From Cristatella mucedo (lineage: Eukaryota > Bryozoa > Phylactolaemata > Cristatellidae), in assembly GCA_009760855.2 (NCBI GenBank), contig WPIO01000001.1, positions 12,447,501 through 12,511,500 on the forward strand: DNA of 64,000 bases, given 5' to 3'. Positions 13,050 through 22,188 of this stretch are shown one piece after another (the first letter of the stretch is position 1; each line of letters starts with the position of its first letter). The position numbers and the translations under genes are program-made. The notes under the pieces are model-generated. The model did no database searches. It had not been told where the DNA came from and saw only the letters and a list, made by a program, of their open reading frames with translations.

Positions 13050-13860
13050 GCTAGCTGAGGAAGCAGTCATCTTAACGGAGCTTTCAAATTTTAGGCAGCT
13101 GTCGAAGACGACGCCGAAACTCCGTGCACGCGGCGACGGTCGCACAACAGCATCACTCATTGAAAGAGCAAACCCTTCTAGTCCAGCAGACGCACGCGTA
13201 CGCGTAGCACCGTCGCCATGGCCCGAAACAGGCCTGCATTCAGGCATTCGACGTAGGCATCTGCTGACGAGTCTCCTCGGGCTGCCACCGCTCGGGCTCC
13301 AGTCCGGACCCAGCCGCCGCCGCGCCGCCGAGAGCCTGGGCTGTCAGCCTTCCACGCAAGCGGACCGCCGCCAGTCCGCGTAACCCGCCGTCGCTGCCAC
13401 CGGCGTAATAGGAATTCCGGCTGCGATGCATGCATGACGGAGGCTCTGCCAACCAAAAAAAAACGCCGGCGCCGCCGCCTCGGCTAGCGGCGGGCAGGAG
13501 TTTGCCGGTGCGTGGAAAAGTGAGAAAGAGGTGCATGATCATCAGTCTGGCCGCTCTCTGCGATAGCCACCGGCGAGGTTACCGCAGCCTTCGTAAGCGA
13601 TAGGCGGTCAGGCCTCGTCAAAGCGAGTGGGAGCTATAAAAACGACCGTCCGGCTAAGCGATCGCCCCGGAGCAGGTGCCTAAATCGTAAAAGTGCGGCA
13701 TTGCTACGCTAGACATCCGACGAGCGTCCGGTAGCAATTCGGCAGGTGCCCACGCGCTTGTTTCGCAGAAGCTCGCGTTCGCTGGACCCACAATTCGACC
13801 GGTGCAGTTAACGCCGGCAGCGCAAGCACGCCTCCTTTCCTTGAGTACTCAATTTGTTAA
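13050..13860. promoter_or_regulatory. CpG-rich island with orphan promoter-like sequence
   Basis: This stretch is dense in CpG and GC runs in an otherwise moderate background. It contains open frames on the minus strand (for example RGGGAGVFFWLAEPP), but their composition simply reflects GC content. No splice-supported gene was found. Confidence 0.4.
13635..13642 (+). promoter_or_regulatory. TATA box in the CpG island
   Basis: TATAAAAA in the context GAGCTATAAAAACGACC, followed by GC-rich DNA where a start site would lie near 13665. No convincing plus-strand reading frame follows within 1 kb. Confidence 0.35.
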
Positions 13861-15399
13861 GACTGAGGTGGTAAGCATGCATTGAACTAACGCATAGCCG
13901 TCCAGTGGCCTGTTTCTGCTGTACCCTCCTAGCTAACCTCAATAATTAGTTCCTCTATTTTAAATTTGCTCAAATTTCTCGCCAGCAACCGTGCTAGTCA
14001 ACAAGAAAAAGAAGCGCTCGTACAGTAATTAAAATATAAAATAAGGCAATTTAAGTAATTAAAATATAAAATAAAATAAATATTAAAACAAGGTAAGTCG
14101 AAGAAGTAACTAAGAACAAGCAGTAAAGGGTAACTGAAATAAAAGGGTCGGGAGAGGGAGAAAAGCCATAAATCGATTCATAAGTCTTGCAGAAGGAAGT
14201 TCTTCGATCAAAGGCTCGCAGAGCAAAAGCATCTGCCACCGACAAGCGCTGTACTTGTAATGGAGGGGCGGCTTTTGTATCGTATGCGGTTAGAGCGTCA
14301 GTGAGGGAAAGCGAGGTTGCATGCTCCTGTCCAGTCGAAGGTGAAAATTGCTTCACTATTCTAGCCTAGGTCTTTAGATTAAGTATATTTACATTTGAGC
14401 CCATGTCATCGGCACTCCGGACGCGTACACTCCCACAGGTAGAACATTCCATGTCAACCCGCTTACAATACACGGCTTGAAGTTCCGGCTAGGTGGAGAG
14501 TGGCGGTTACAGTCAGAAAGCACTGTTAAGCTAAATGTTGCACAAGCTGTAGCACCAGCGGTCTCTTTTGTTCAGGTGGGTTTTGACCACTGGCCACGGA
14601 AACCCAGTGTATCCTGTTCGGTTGGAGAAGAAATATTTTTCGTGTGTATGCCCCAGGCCTTCTGGTCATGTATACTTGAATGTGCCTCGGTAACTTTATG
14701 GCAGGAGGAGGCTGTTACTGTGGTAGGAGGCGTGCCAGTTTTGCAATCGCAAGCCGGAGACCAGCCTCAGACACTCACGAACTCGCGCACTCACGCGCGC
14801 ACGAATATTTATCCCTTCCCATAGAGCACTAGCTGCCGCTGACGCTGCTGAGAGCTAGCGAGGCATTCGCTTGCAGCCAAGCAGCTACAGATAGGAGCAT
14901 TACACAGCGAAGGCTTCCGGACTCGGAAAAACGTTGAAACGCTACTGTCAGTCTTTGCCACCTCCTTGAGCTGACTATTTCACGCTAGCAAAACACGGGG
15001 CTGCCGTTAATGTACGCAATTTATTATTGCTCACTCATAGTTTTCACAGACAATATTGGCTTCGCTAAAATATGGCCCACGATCCTCCTGCTTCCTCGGC
15101 ACCGCTCGGCACCGGTGCCGACTCGTTGACAGAGCTACGAGTGGGCGGGCAGGCTTCTTCACTGCTGCTGCTGCAGTGTCGGCACGGCCGCCGCATAGTG
15201 ACCAGCTAAAGCCAGTGAGACGCGTATGCGTAAATGCAACGCACCACAATTATTACCGCCTCTAAATTATAGAGGGGAGCCAAATTTACACAAAGCAGTC
15301 CTGCACTGACACCCCATAAAAAAGCTCGTCAAAGTAGGTAGCTTAAATCAGCTCTTCACGTCTATTCTCTTAAAAAGCAAGTGGTCGTGAAGACGAGTA
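13861..15399. other. Gene-free stretch
   Basis: A 115-codon frame at 14477-14824 has no start context, homology or splice support that I can see. Otherwise nothing. Confidence 0.4.
14025..14085. repeat. Short direct repeat, AT-rich
   Basis: AGTAATTAAAATATAAAATA occurs twice about 29 bases apart. Confidence 0.7.
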
Positions 15400-15655
15400 G
15401 TGGCCGACCGGCTGAACTCCTCGTATATTGAAACTGCAAGCCTTGCTAGTAAGTTCCAGTCTGGCTTTAGAGCTAATCACTCTGCAAAGTCAGCACTGCT
15501 TCGGGTGTACAATGACCTACTTAGGAATGCAGACATAGAGTATCTCTGCTGGTTTTGCTCGATCTTTCGGCAGCTTTTGATACTATCGACCATCAAGTCC
15601 TTCTTGAGCTCCTGTCGTCTCGTCTGGGCATCACTGGCACTGCTCTGCAATGGTT

Positions 15656-15834
15656 GGTGAGCCGTAATGGGTAAGGCGGTTGCCTTTCACGACCTCAGCC
15701 CCGAGGTCGTGGGTTCGAATCCTGCGGTGGGTGATCCTGTATCGCCACTGCAACCGGTGGTGATAGCCGTAAAGGCTCTTCTGTCGCTTTACAAAAAGAG
15801 TCTGTTAAAACAGACAGTATTTATTTATTTATTC
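15656..15834 (+). mobile_element. SINE-A, tRNA-derived, inserted in LINE-A
   Basis: Starts GTGAGCCGTAATGG, carries the pol III B box GGTTCGAATCC, then a body shared by all SINE-A copies (GGTGATAGCCGTAAAGGCTC) and a TTTA-repeat tail. Confidence 0.75.
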
Positions 15835-15842
15835 AGGTCCTA

Positions 15843-16366
15843 GTTCTAGGGCTATTCGGCGCAGGACAATTCGGAGCAGGATATTTAAAACATATCTATT
15901 TGAAATCTAAGCGAATTTTTTTTATTAATCATGCTTAATAGAACTATAATACCGTATAAAGTAAAGTTGATTTAGCTTAATACAAAATAATCATGGCAAC
16001 TCTTGCACAAAATCACATTTTTTAAACTAAAACAATCGAAATAACTAACTACAATCCATAATGTCTCACAGACTATGATGCTGGACTTGCAAGTTCAAAG
16101 TTCCAAAGGTGTCTGTCCACTGACCTTTTCAGTCATGCTTATATACACTGATCCCTCTAACGACTGTGTACTCACTTATTGAGTAATTAAATGTCTTATT
16201 GAATTGAAAGCGTCTAGGTTTCAAAACTATGTACTCGCTAATTGAAAGCGTGTTTATACTGCGTTTAAGATATAAAAAATGAATACATTGCAAATTGTCT
16301 GCTCCGAATTGTCCAGCGCCGAATTATCCACGACGAATTGTCCGGCACCGAATCGTCCGGTTACCC
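15843..16366. mobile_element. Small non-autonomous DNA transposon (MITE-like), 524 bp
   Basis: Flanked by perfect CAGGTCCTA copies (15834-15842 and 16366-16374, eight or nine bases). Inner inverted arms match: ATTCGGCGCAGGACAATTCG (15854 on) against the complement of 16299-16325. The right end carries extra copies of CGAATTGTCC. The interior is AT-rich without a reading frame. An 8-bp duplication would suit a hAT-type mover, but the terminal bases do not fit cleanly. Confidence 0.7.
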
Positions 16367-17640
16367 AGGTCCTATCTCAGTGGGAGACTCCAGAGTATTG
16401 ATGTGAATGGGCAAAGACCATCCGAGGAACCCCTGAAACACCTACCTCAGGGCTCCATGCTTGGTCCAGTTCTTTTCACAGTTTATACTCTCCCTCTCGC
16501 CGCTGTGATTGCCATGCACAATCTAGACTTTCACTTCAATGCAGATAACAATCAGTTGCATCTTTGCTTTGCTCCCACCCAGCCCTCTGGTACGGTCGAA
16601 TTCTGTTAACTCTCTTGCTGCATGTATTGATGACATCGGCACATGGATGGCAGCAAATTTTCTTGAATTGAATGATGATAAAACTAACTTATTAGTTATG
16701 GGCAAACCAAGTGTGATTCAGAAAGTGGAAAGGCTAACGCTCAAAATTGGCTCTGCCAGAATATCTCCCGTTGAATCAGCTCGAAATCTAGGTGTCACGT
16801 TCCAAAGTGACCTTTAGTTAGACGACCACATCAGCTCCACGATCACGTCTGCCTACTTTCAGCTACATAACATTGCTAAAATTCGGGCTTGTTTAGATAA
16901 GGATACCACATCTAGGTTGGTCCATGCATTTGTGACATCCCGTCTTGACTTCTGTAACTCACTGCTTGCTGGTCTACCGGCAAGTGCACAACACTTACAA
17001 CTGGTGTAAAACTCTGTAGCTAGGCATGTCTGTCGTGAGCGTCGCAGTTGCCACATCACACCACTTCTCGCCGACCTGCACTGGCTACTAGTCAAGCAAC
17101 GGATCGACTTCAAGGTTTTGTTGCTCACTTTTAGGTCACTTCATTCTTCGGCTCCAGCCTACCTATCAGATCTACTCCCCAACCACGCTAAGCATCGTAC
17201 TACCTGCTTTTCGGAATCTAACTGTTTATCTATACCTCGTATAAACCTCATATCCTTTGGAGACCGGGCCTTTAGTTCGTATGCTCCCAAAGCCTGGAAC
17301 TCGCTCCCGACTTGCGTCACAGCATCCCTTGACTTGACCACATTTAAACAATTCAAAACGCTCCTATTTATGAAAACATTTAGTGGGTCCCTGTGATTCG
17401 TCCTGGATGTGCTCATGCGTGTTGACACTGTGCATGCTGCCAGTAATCACACTTGCATGCTGAGCCTGTGCATGTTACCCCTAACCATGTTATTCTTGTT
17501 GTTTATCGAGCATGCTACCACTAAAAATTCGGTCGTGCTTCCTTCGCAGCAATTGCAAAGCGACTAGAAAGAGATTGAGTTCTCTGAGGGTTCTTTATCA
17601 AATGTAATAATAATAATAATAATATTATTATTAATCTCTA

Positions 17641-18379
17641 AACCAGGGTAGGTTAATGCTGCCACTACTGGCGACTGCCGAACATACATGAAGATTCGAG
17701 GAATAATAACAACAATACGTTTATTATTTTGGTAAGAAAAAATAGCAATGCAAAACAGATGTAAAACGGCAATGTTTCCAACACTACTGATTGATAGATA
17801 TCATGAGGCTTGTGCGGACACTGCAGAGCGTGAAGACTTGTGTGCGCTATAGTTGGATTTGATTTGACAATTAGATGGCGCAAGAGTTGTAAAATGATAC
17901 AATGGCCACTCACAAACACCGTGAGGTCTACAATAATATGGCATATACAATAAATACTCTGTTCTACGTTGGCCAGAAGCTGAATGATTGCTGGAAGATC
18001 TGTTGGAGTTTGGTTTATCACATGACTATGCACCGTCCTTTAGATGATACGTAGGCAGCCTACAATGAATGCACACTTGCTATGACAGTAATAAGATGTG
18101 GTAACAACCAGCAAGAGACATGAGGTACGCTAGAGACAGAACTGCTGACACTACATCTATTGATCTAAGCCACAAAGCCGAGAAGCCACACCAAGGCGAT
18201 CCGGTAGCATCCGTGACTGACAGAACCATAAGCTTACTGGCAATCAATGAAGAGCCTAGCTATCGTAATGCTGAGCTCAGTATTTGCTGCTCCTGCAATA
18301 CCCACGTGCTTTCAACCCACCCATTCACATCACTTCGAGCATGGAGGGGTCTTCTCCACAGTGACACGATACTTTAGTT
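17641..18379. other. Gene-free stretch between LINE copies
   Basis: Nothing recognised; the 122-codon minus frame at 17665-18033 looks like chance. Confidence 0.4.
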
Positions 18380-19870
18380 TTTGCTATGAGCTAAAGTTGA
18401 TTATGACCAATCCTACCGTTGCTTCAAACCACATTGCTTCTCCGACGGTGCTATGTAAGCAAGGCTTTCATTTCAATGCTGCTGACACAGCTTTACCCAT
18501 GCTTTCATCCCACCACGTTCCAGCATTTCAGACTCACAAGTCCCTTGCGGCTTGCATTGCCGACATTCGCACTCAGACGGCAGTTAACCTTCTCATATAG
18601 ATTGACAAGTAATACCAACTTGATGTTAATGGCCAAATCTACGGTCACTCGGAAACTAGAAAACCCTGAACTCAAAATTTTCTAGGCCACCATATCCCAT
18701 GTAGCCTCTGCATACCATCTCATTGTCCTATGCCAAAATGAACTTATGCTAAATAACCACGCCAAGTCTATGATTAAGTATGCCTACTTTCAGCTATACA
18801 AATTTCTTACACAAACTCTGCAGCTAGGCTTGCTTGTCCCATTTATTACAACTGGCACATTACAACATTTCTAGCCGATCTGCACTAGCTCAACATCAAG
18901 CAGCCTTTCAATCTCAACAAACTTTTATTCGCTTGAAAAGTATCTTCACTCATTTCCGATTAACCTATCTGAAATAGTTACTGTTCAGGCTTCGCCGTGT
19001 ACCAACCACTTCTCTGACTTTTATCGTTTAGCTGGGCCTTCAACCAAGCTCAAATCCCAACCATGCCTTCAGTACTTATGCACCCAAAGCTTGAAAATCG
19101 CGTCTAACTGACATCCCCTGACTTGACGACATTTCAGAAAAATCTAAAAATGGCCTGTTCCTGACAGCATTTGCTTCATCTACGTGAATTAACTTTTTTT
19201 TAAGTGCTTACGCGGGCTCGAACTGCAGGGCATGCTACTACTATTGCCACCAATCAAACTCTTTCACTGTACTTTCGCATCAGCCACCCCTCAGCTATCA
19301 CCAAGTCATCTCCCCGTCCCTCAAACAAAATTGAAATCTTTTGGTGACAGAGCAAACAGCTCATATGCACCGAAATTCCATGGTCAACAGGTTCTTGTGT
19401 ACAGCGATAGAAGAGCCTTTACGGCTATCACCACCGCTTGCAGTGGCAATAAAAGATCGCTCACCGCAGGATTCGAACCCACAACCTCGGACCAAGGACA
19501 TGAGAGGCAACCACCTTACCTAATGTGCCATCACGGCTCACCAATACATGCAATGGGTCTGTTCTGATAACCTTTCCTTTTGCCCTATTGAACCTGTCTT
19601 TTCTTTTTATTTCGGTATGCTTTGAATGTGTACCTGTGCTTGATTCAACGCCGTTACTAGCCGGAGGTCTTGCTAATCAATGGACATGAGTTTCGTCCTA
19701 TTTGCTTTAGTGTGCTGGCCTAACCATGATATCTGTTCAGTCTTTGCATGCTTGATACTGCGCATATCACTAACCCTATGGGTATTGATTCTCTTGCAGG
19801 GAGCTGTAAAGCACCTAGATAAAAATTAGGTTCTCGTAGTGAGCTACATATACCTCATATTGTTAGTATT
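18380..19870 (+). mobile_element. LINE-A remnant with SINE-A inside
   Basis: Pieces such as FHFNAADTALPML, SLAACIADIRTQ and LENPELKI match LINE-A. The C-terminal end near 19.34 kb (FGDRA-like) is followed by a reverse SINE-A, then the LINE-A tail to about 19.87 kb. Confidence 0.6.
19388..19543 (-). mobile_element. SINE-A, reverse, inside LINE-A
   Basis: CCTTTACGGCTATCACCACC body, GGATTCGAACCCACAACCTC inverted B box, end CATCACGGCTCACC. Confidence 0.75.
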
Positions 19871-19904
19871 TGTGGTAGTAGTAGTAATAGGAAAAATCCC
19901 TCGA

Positions 19905-21200
19905 TAGAGTTGGCACTGCTGAGAGTGTATAACCAACTTCTTCGGAATGCTGACATAGGAAGGTCTATCGGCTAGTTCTACTCGATTTCTCAGCAGCATT
20001 TGATATCATTGATCACTAAGCCCTTCTTGAGCATCTAGTATCTCACCTGCGCACCACTGTCACTGCACTGCAATGGTTTAGGTCTTATATATCAGTGGGA
20101 AATATCAGAGCAATGATAGCAATGGGCAACAGTCATCTGAGTAGCATTTAAAGTATGGGGTAATCCGAGGATATGTTCTAGGTTTTAGGCTTTTCACACA
20201 AAAATATATATTCTCCCTCTTTCCGATGTAATCCCCAAGCACAATCTAGACTTTCATGTTACTGCTGATGACACATACCTGTAGCTGTCCCAGTGGCTTC
20301 CCTGCTCCCCAGCACCTGAAACTCTATCCACAACCTTGCAGCACGCACTGCAGACATTCGCACTCGGATGACTCGGATGCAAACTTTCTCAGATTGAAAG
20401 ACAATGAGAGTAACTTAATAGCTTTGGGCAAACCTGCTCACAAACTGGAAAGCCCAACCCTGCAAACGAGATAGGCCGGCATATCCTTTGCAGCCTCTGC
20501 ACGGAATCCAGGTGCACTGTCCAAAAATTACTTTTCACTTGATGACCACATCAGCTCAGCAGACAACTTTGCAAAAATTCGGGCGTTTGCAGGTAAGGAT
20601 AATGCCGGTATGCTGGTCTAAGCATAGGCAATCTCCCATTTAGACTAAATATAAAAAATACAATTCATTTGCATAGCCCTACTTGAACTTAATCTCTATT
20701 CAGGCACTCCATATATGCCAAGGGGCTCGCGCCCATGACCTCGGTCATCAAATGAGTTCACCTTGACCTTGGACAAGGCAAGCACCTTAACCACTGGTTA
20801 AAACCAGCGCGGCTAGACTTCTGCTACTGACTACTTGCACTTCTTCAGATCTTTTCATCAAGGCACTTACAATTCGAGGAAAACTCCGCAGCCACAGTTA
20901 CATCAATTGCAAAGTTAACTTTTTTCCCTTACTCCTACTGTGTTTACGTTATATGCTGCCAAAGCCTGAAACTCACTACCGACTGACGTCACGACAGCAC
21001 ACAATCTTACTTGATATTTAAACAGAATAAAAAACCTGCCTATTTTTCACAGCATTAGCTCAGTGAGTGCAAATTGTCTCCTGTGCTTGCTCAAGTTGTG
21101 CTTGTTATAACTGGCCAATTGATCGTGCTTCTTTTCCTGCATAAGTAAAGTGTCTAGAAAGAGTTTCGGTCATCTTAGAGCACTACATAAAAATGTTGCA
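19905..21200 (+). mobile_element. LINE-A remnant with SINE-B inside
   Basis: Starts with the LLDFSAAFDIIDH polymerase motif (about 19.99 kb), continues to 20.64 kb, is broken by a reverse SINE-B, and ends with the AGTGTCTAGAAAGAGTTTCG tail at 21140-21180. Confidence 0.65.
20645..20815 (-). mobile_element. SINE-B, reverse, inside LINE-A
   Basis: ACTTGAACTTAATCTCTATT tail, then GGGGCTCGCGCCCATGACCT head, and AACCACTGGTT near its 5' end. Confidence 0.65.
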
Positions 21201-21345
21201 TTATTGGTCTAGCGGTTAAGGTACTAAGACTGAGGTCGTGGGCTCGAGCCCCGAGGCATATGTGAAGCGCCTAAACAGAGATTAAATTCTCTTGGGGCGC
21301 TATATAAATGAATTATATATAAATATATATATGTACATGAATTAT
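21200..21345 (+). mobile_element. SINE-B, best copy
   Basis: Head TGGTCTAGCGGTTAAGGTAC (A-box-like), B box GGGCTCGAGCC, body GCATATGTGAAGCGCC, and tail GAGATTAAATTCTCTTGGGG (21278-21297) with a TATA-rich end. Confidence 0.7.
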
Positions 21346-21533
21346 ATTCATACTAATATAGCTATCACCCTGCCAAAATGAGCTGCTTCCAGACCCCTGA
21401 GGCTCCTGGCACCTCGACGCTCAGCAGCTCTCAGGTGCTACACATGCTAGCCAACTCTACATTTCGAACAGGGTCGCAGGGGGTGAAAGATAAGAATTAC
21501 TAAAAGTGAAAGAAATTTCGGCTTCGCGAGGCT

Positions 21534-21668
21534 TCAACTAATAAAGGAAAACAGGACTTCCTCGCCTGCGGCTCTGTCCAACAGCCAAGTCAAAATCTCG
21601 GCCAAGTCATCATCTAAGATAGTCAATCGAGAAGTTCCTTTTTCAGGGAACCAGCCGCTCAGGGAATC
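21534..21668 (-). CDS. LMN: Candidate alternative last exon of the lamin gene
   Basis: If the donor after 22111 is used, an acceptor ending GTGCAAAG at 21669 gives a phase-0 exon of 44 codons and a TGA. It begins DSLSGWFPEK, has an acidic stretch LDDDLAEIL, and ends EEVLFSFIS, which is not a CaaX box. The full protein would be 615 residues. Frame agreement supports it, but the acceptor is unremarkable and no homologous end is known to me. Confidence 0.4.
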   Translation of the reverse strand, partial: DSLSGWFPEKGTSRLTILDDDLAEILTWLLDRAAGEEVLFSFIS

Positions 21669-21815
21669 CTTTGCACAATGACAAATACAGCAAGCATGAC
21701 CTGGAGGCGAGGCATAGCTAAACATTCGTTGCTATGCTATAAATGTGACAAGGCATGCCTCGCCAGGAGCTTGAGACAGTGCGTTTTGAAGGAGCTTGAA
21801 GGAGCCATGCACGGG

Positions 21816-21821
21816 TTTATT
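21816..21821 (-). terminator. Candidate polyadenylation signal of the lamin short form
   Basis: AATAAA read on the minus strand, about 263 bases after the exon 10 stop. It fits a transcript that keeps the intron after exon 10. Confidence 0.4.
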
Positions 21822-21954
21822 TTACGGTGCACCACTATAACACTGGAGGCCTGCCAGATGAAGCTTGGTTTCATCATTTCACTTGCCACAGCTAAAAAAG
21901 AACCTCTTTATAGAGAGTCCAATGGTCTCTACAACCGCAACTACATGCGGGCAT

Positions 21955-22025
21955 TGAATTAACGGGCGGAGATTCGAATCCAGCGACCAAAAGCACAACT
22001 CGATACTCACTGCCTTAAAACAGTA
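21955..22025 (-). mobile_element. tRNA-like SINE head, reverse, in lamin 3' region
   Basis: On the minus strand GGTCGCTGGATTCGAATCTC is a B-box-bearing T-arm-like segment preceded by GGCAGTGAGTATCGAG. It lies between the exon 10 stop and the AATAAA. Confidence 0.35.
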
Positions 22026-22083
22026 GTCAGCAAGTGAAGCACATAGCATGCAACGAAACTAATAATGCCATCAAATGGGCCAA

Positions 22084-22188
22084 TCAGTCGGGTGGCTTGA
22101 CAACGCTTACCGAACAGTTAGCATCACAGTCAGCAGCCTGCTCAGGCAGCGGACTGTCGTCTTTGCTTACTTCGGCACTGGTCACTTC
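22084..22188 (-). CDS. LMN: Lamin exon 10 with read-through stop (short terminus)
   Basis: After the acceptor TTTTCCCCTCAG, 34 codons end with VSVVKPPD and a TGA at 22086-22084. The sequence is acidic (EVSKDDSPLPEQAADCD). A good donor, GTAAGC, lies inside the exon after 22111. Using it would cut off the last eight codons and continue to an exon near 21.67 kb. With no splicing, an AATAAA about 265 bases downstream could end the transcript. Confidence 0.72.
   Translation of the reverse strand, partial: EVTSAEVSKDDSPLPEQAADCDANCSVSVVKPPD

Larger units (their letters stand above)
15400..17640 (+). mobile_element. LINE-A, L2/CR1-like retrotransposon remnant, best copy
   Basis: Reverse transcriptase pieces occur in order: SGFRANHSAKSALLRVYNDLL-type start near 15.45 kb (20-residue core at 15457 on), a shifted frame with AFDTIDH equivalents, then PQGSMLGPVLF (about 16.45 kb), FNADNNQLHL in place of the catalytic YADD box, LNDDKTNLLV, LDFCNSLLAGLP and FGDRAFSSYAPKAWNSLP (17.26 kb). 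Frameshifts, stops and the lost catalytic aspartates show it is dead. The 3' end is GAGATTGAGTTCTCTGAGGG (17571-17590) followed by an AAT/ATT microsatellite, typical of LINEs that prime on simple tails. A SINE and a small DNA transposon interrupt it. Confidence 0.88.

Noticed and set aside
15700-15735. tRNA gene suggested by a perfect B box
   Set aside because: No full cloverleaf; the same head occurs in many copies with a shared body, so it is a SINE.
21817-21834. Short minus-strand end reading W-C-T-V-K and stop, a possible CaaX-like terminus of the lamin
   Set aside because: Lysine is not a normal last residue of a CaaX box and the preceding acceptor would create a six-codon exon; not convincing.
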